Of a stretch of DNA of 36,958 bases, positions 34,633 to 36,958 are shown piece by piece. The stretch covers positions 72,747-109,704 of the forward strand of contig CACAUR010000003.1 of NCBI GenBank assembly GCA_902535745.1. Reading direction: 5' to 3'. The notes beneath the pieces were generated by a model, which saw only the letters and a program-made list of their open reading frames with translations, was not told the origin of the DNA and made no database searches. This DNA is from an uncultured Pelagibacteraceae bacterium (GTDB lineage: Bacteria > Pseudomonadota > Alphaproteobacteria > Pelagibacterales > Pelagibacteraceae). Made by a program: the position numbers and the translations under genes. Positions within the stretch are counted from its first letter, which is position 1; the number at the start of each line of letters is the position of its first letter.

Positions 34633-36009
34633 CTAACTTTTTACAAAAAAATATTTTTTATTATCTTTAAACATATAATTAAAAAAAGTTCCTATAAAAA
34701 ATAATACTACTAATCCCATTAACCAATTGGTAACTAATATTGTATAAAAGATATCGCTGTAACCCCCTCCTTTAATATTAATAACGTACCACAAACATAA
34801 AAAAGGAATTGCGGTAAGCCTTAATATACTCATATACAAACTAAAAATAGGTTTCTTAAGAGCCTGAAATACAGCAGTAGTAATAAAAAAAGTTGGATAT
34901 ATAGGACCTATCAATGCTGCAATCTTTAAATATAAAGATCCAAACTTAATAGTTTCTGGATCATCGGTAATTAAACCAAGAAGATTTTCTGCACCGAAAT
35001 ATAAAATAAAGCCAGCCATGATCATAAATGAACAACCAAATATTAATGCTTTTTTATAAAGATCTCTTATCCTTTCAAAATTTCTAGCTCCAAAGTTTTG
35101 ACCACCAATTGATAATACTGCCGTATTCAATGCTATGACTGGTAGTAAGAATACTTGTTCTATTCTAAGTGCAGCTCCATAACCGGCTGCAGCAATATCT
35201 CCAAATTTTCCTACAAAGTAAAGCACATTAAATATACCAACACCAATTAATAACATGCTAAACATTATTGGTACAGATTGAAAAGTAAGATTACTTAAAA
35301 AGTTAATTTTTGGAATAAAACACTTTACATATAAATACTCTTTAAGTTTACAACAATAAACTTTTTGCGCTAAATAAATTGTTCCAATAAGTTGGCAAAT
35401 AACTGTAGCTATTGCAATACCTGAAATTCCAAAAGCAGGTATTATCGAAAAACCAAAAATAAAAATTGGATTAAGTATGATGTTTAAAAAAAAAGTAAAT
35501 ATAAGGACGTTTCTGTAACTTTTTGTGTCTCCTTGAGCGTTTAATGTTCCATTTAAAGATATTTGTATCAATACTATTACTGTGCAATAAAAAATTATAT
35601 CTAAGTATTCTCTAGTCAAAATAATATTTTCTGGAGATGACCCTAATAATTGAAGAAGATAATTGGATGAGTTAATTCCAACAAACGTGACTAATAGTGA
35701 AATAACTATTGCAAAAATTATTGATTGAGCCACATATAATGAAGCGACTTTTTCTTTTTTTTTACCTATGGAATTTCCGATAAGAGTATTAGTACCAGCT
35801 CCAACACCAACACCTATTGCTATTATAATAAAATAAATTGGAAACGATTTTGCTAGAGCACTTAATGCATCAGGTGATATCTTTCCTGCAAAAAAGGTAT
35901 CAACCAGATTATAAAAAGTTTGAAATAACGATCCAATACTGGCGGGGAATGTAACTCTTCTTAGAAGTTGCCACATTGGATCCGCTGTTAAATTAATTTT
36001 CTTAACCAT
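34633..36009 (-). CDS. MATE-family multidrug/metabolite exporter
   Basis: A 458-residue transporter with about 12 transmembrane helices. The MATE pattern is evident: LLRRVTFPASIGSLFQTFYN at the start, DTFFAGKISPDALSALAKSF, GVGVGAGTNTLIGNSIGKKK, ILNPIFIFGF and, in the second half-repeat, GYGAALRIEQVFLLPVIAL and GQNFGARNFERIRDLYKKAL. It exchanges cations for organic substrates; the natural substrate is unknown. It directly follows trhO (adjacent codons) and ends one base from the convergent permease stop. The DinF/NorM branch cannot be resolved from sequence alone. Confidence 0.93.
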   Translation of the reverse strand: MVKKINLTADPMWQLLRRVTFPASIGSLFQTFYNLVDTFFAGKISPDALSALAKSFPIYFIIIAIGVGVGAGTNTLIGNSIGKKKEKVASLYVAQSIIFAIVISLLVTFVGINSSNYLLQLLGSSPENIILTREYLDIIFYCTVIVLIQISLNGTLNAQGDTKSYRNVLIFTFFLNIILNPIFIFGFSIIPAFGISGIAIATVICQLIGTIYLAQKVYCCKLKEYLYVKCFIPKINFLSNLTFQSVPIMFSMLLIGVGIFNVLYFVGKFGDIAAAGYGAALRIEQVFLLPVIALNTAVLSIGGQNFGARNFERIRDLYKKALIFGCSFMIMAGFILYFGAENLLGLITDDPETIKFGSLYLKIAALIGPIYPTFFITTAVFQALKKPIFSLYMSILRLTAIPFLCLWYVINIKGGGYSDIFYTILVTNWLMGLVVLFFIGTFFNYMFKDNKKYFFVKS

Positions 36010-36912
36010 CTATTTGTAAATTTTTTTAAACATGTAATTTTTTTTTTCTTTTTTTGCTTTATCAATTTGACTTTGTCTCATTCTAAATCTTACTTTTTGT
36101 TGTTCGCTTGATTTATTATAACAATTAGAACAAGAAACACCTTCTTCGAATTTTACAGACTTCTTATCTTTATCAGAAATAGGTTCTCTACATCCAGCAC
36201 AAATTGAATATTTACCTTTATTTAACCTATGGTTCACTGAAACACGATTATCAAATACAAAACATTCCCCTTTCCATAAGCTTTCTTTTCTGTCGATTTT
36301 TGACAAATAATTAATAATACCGCCTTTTAACTGAAAAATATTTTTATAACCTTTGCTATATAGATAATCGCTAGCCTTTTCGCATCGAATGCCGCCTGTG
36401 CAAAACATTCCAATTTTCGAATTTTTATTAAACTTTTTAAAATATTTAGAAAAATCTCTAAAGTTATTTAATTTTGGATTTATTGACCTCTTGAAAGTTC
36501 CAATTCTAAACTCAAAATCTTTTCTAGTATCAATTATGTAAGTGTCTTTTTTTGAAACAAAATTATTCCATTCTTTAGGTGAAAGATGATTATATTTAAC
36601 TTTTTTTTTTAATCTTTTTCCAATTGGAACAACTTCCTTTTTAACCTTCACCCTCCCCTTATGAAAAGGAATAAATCTATTAAAAGAAATATTTATATTA
36701 TCAAATTTTGTAATGGCAAATATTTTTTTAAGATTTGTTTTTATTTGTTTAGTATTTTTTTTTAGGAAAGAAATTGATCCGTTAATTCCCTCAGGTGAGA
36801 TAATTATAGTTCCTTTAATTTTATAAACATTAATGATATTTTGAAGTTTATCTTTAAGTTTACTGATCTTTTTTAATTGTTTAAATTTATAAAAACCAAA
36901 GATGGTATACAT
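36010..36912 (-). CDS. trhO: tRNA uridine(34) hydroxylase, rhodanese family
   Basis: Oxygen-dependent enzyme making 5-hydroxyuridine at tRNA wobble position 34 (TrhO, formerly YceA). The 300 residues show the N-terminal acylphosphatase-like domain (KIKGTIIISPEGINGSISFL, residues 31-50), the linker with FIPFHKGRVKVKKEVVPIG, and the rhodanese domain (about 113-215) with YIIDTRKDFEFRIGTF. The active loop is MFCTGGIRCEKASDYL with Cys171 and Cys177. The C-terminus has four cysteines (CAGC and CSNC) that could bind zinc. It overlaps the preceding gene's stop by one base (TAATG). Confidence 0.94.
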   Translation of the reverse strand: MYTIFGFYKFKQLKKISKLKDKLQNIINVYKIKGTIIISPEGINGSISFLKKNTKQIKTNLKKIFAITKFDNINISFNRFIPFHKGRVKVKKEVVPIGKRLKKKVKYNHLSPKEWNNFVSKKDTYIIDTRKDFEFRIGTFKRSINPKLNNFRDFSKYFKKFNKNSKIGMFCTGGIRCEKASDYLYSKGYKNIFQLKGGIINYLSKIDRKESLWKGECFVFDNRVSVNHRLNKGKYSICAGCREPISDKDKKSVKFEEGVSCSNCYNKSSEQQKVRFRMRQSQIDKAKKEKKNYMFKKIYK

Positions 36913-36958
36913 TATAATTTTCTACAAATTGAAAAGCCATCACCTATTGGGATAATCA
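36912..36958 (-). CDS. 3' end of an upstream gene, possibly an O-methyltransferase
   Basis: The last 14 codons of a minus-strand gene enter the window: IIPIGDGFSICRKL and a TAA. The text resembles the C-terminus of SAM-dependent O-methyltransferases of family 3, which commonly end in a LPIGDGL-type strand followed by a basic residue. The stop overlaps the trhO start by one base, so this gene is probably in the same operon. Only 14 residues are available, so the family call is weak. Confidence 0.4.
   Translation of the reverse strand, partial: IIPIGDGFSICRKL

Noticed and set aside
1..36958. CRISPR arrays, insertion sequences, prophage genes, toxin-antitoxin or restriction systems
   Set aside because: No repeated spacer pattern, transposase, integrase or defence-type gene was seen; all sizeable frames have housekeeping or metabolic assignments.

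Overview
The window is a gene-dense, strongly AT-rich stretch of chromosome with almost no intergenic space. It looks like a streamlined marine alphaproteobacterium of the SAR11 / Pelagibacterales type. Evidence for this is the very low GC, Lys/Asn/Ile-rich proteins, gene order typical of Alphaproteobacteria (plsX-ihfA-merR; glyA-nrdR-ribD-ribE-ribBA-ribH-nusB-thiL; dapA-smpB-rel-pdxJ-acpS-lepB-rnc-recO), a CtaA of the COX15 type, a membrane pyrophosphatase and a sarcosine oxidase operon. The assignment to SAR11 is inference from these traits; no database was searched. No mobile element, prophage, CRISPR array or recognisable defence system was seen.

Layout. 1-1798 (minus): argC (cut by the left edge), rpsI and rplM. 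1963-3288 (plus): an O-acetylhomoserine sulfhydrylase (metY-like) with the longest leader in the window. 3285-4301 (minus): heme A synthase. 4345-4638 (plus): a stand-alone chorismate mutase. 4643-7151 (minus): rpmG, a MerR-type regulator, IHF alpha, plsX, rpmF and a ubiquinol-cytochrome c chaperone homologue, divergent from a BamE-like lipoprotein (plus). 7626-9731 (minus): the proton pyrophosphatase. 9812-17128 (minus): thiL, nusB, the riboflavin genes ribH/ribBA/ribE/ribD, nrdR, glyA, rpiB and an aspartyl/asparaginyl hydroxylase-like protein. 17204-18199 (plus): hemB. 18196-25502 (minus): a ten-gene run dapA-smpB-folK-rel-pyrE-pdxJ-acpS-lepB-rnc-recO in which neighbours overlap or nearly touch. 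25543-27792 (plus): a lytic transglycosylase. 27804-27898 (minus): tRNA-Ser(GCU). 27961-33032 (plus): soxBDAG, followed by a periplasmic amino-acid-type binding protein and an ABC permease. 34633-36958 (minus): a MATE exporter, trhO and the tail of one more gene.

How it fits together. Much of the window is housekeeping: translation, envelope biogenesis, stringent response, vitamins B1, B2 and B6, heme and pyrimidines. glyA and soxBDAG both feed one-carbon units into folate, which suits the known use of methylated amines (glycine betaine, dimethylglycine, sarcosine) by SAR11. The binding protein and permease next to soxG could belong to the same nutritional theme, but their substrate cannot be read from sequence and no ATPase gene lies beside them.

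The more unusual points are these. NrdR has two symmetrically shortened zinc knuckles (CxC twice). The ribBA product has a wrecked GTP cyclohydrolase II half. The Rel protein lacks the region between its TGS and ACT domains. An ABC permease begins with a lipoprotein-like N-terminus. Neighbouring genes share palindromic start or stop tetranucleotides (CATG once, TTAA twice). A perfect palindrome and a 13-bp direct repeat sit at the soxB start. No stretch over 300 bases is without a gene; the longest gap is the 164-base metY/rplM intergenic region.
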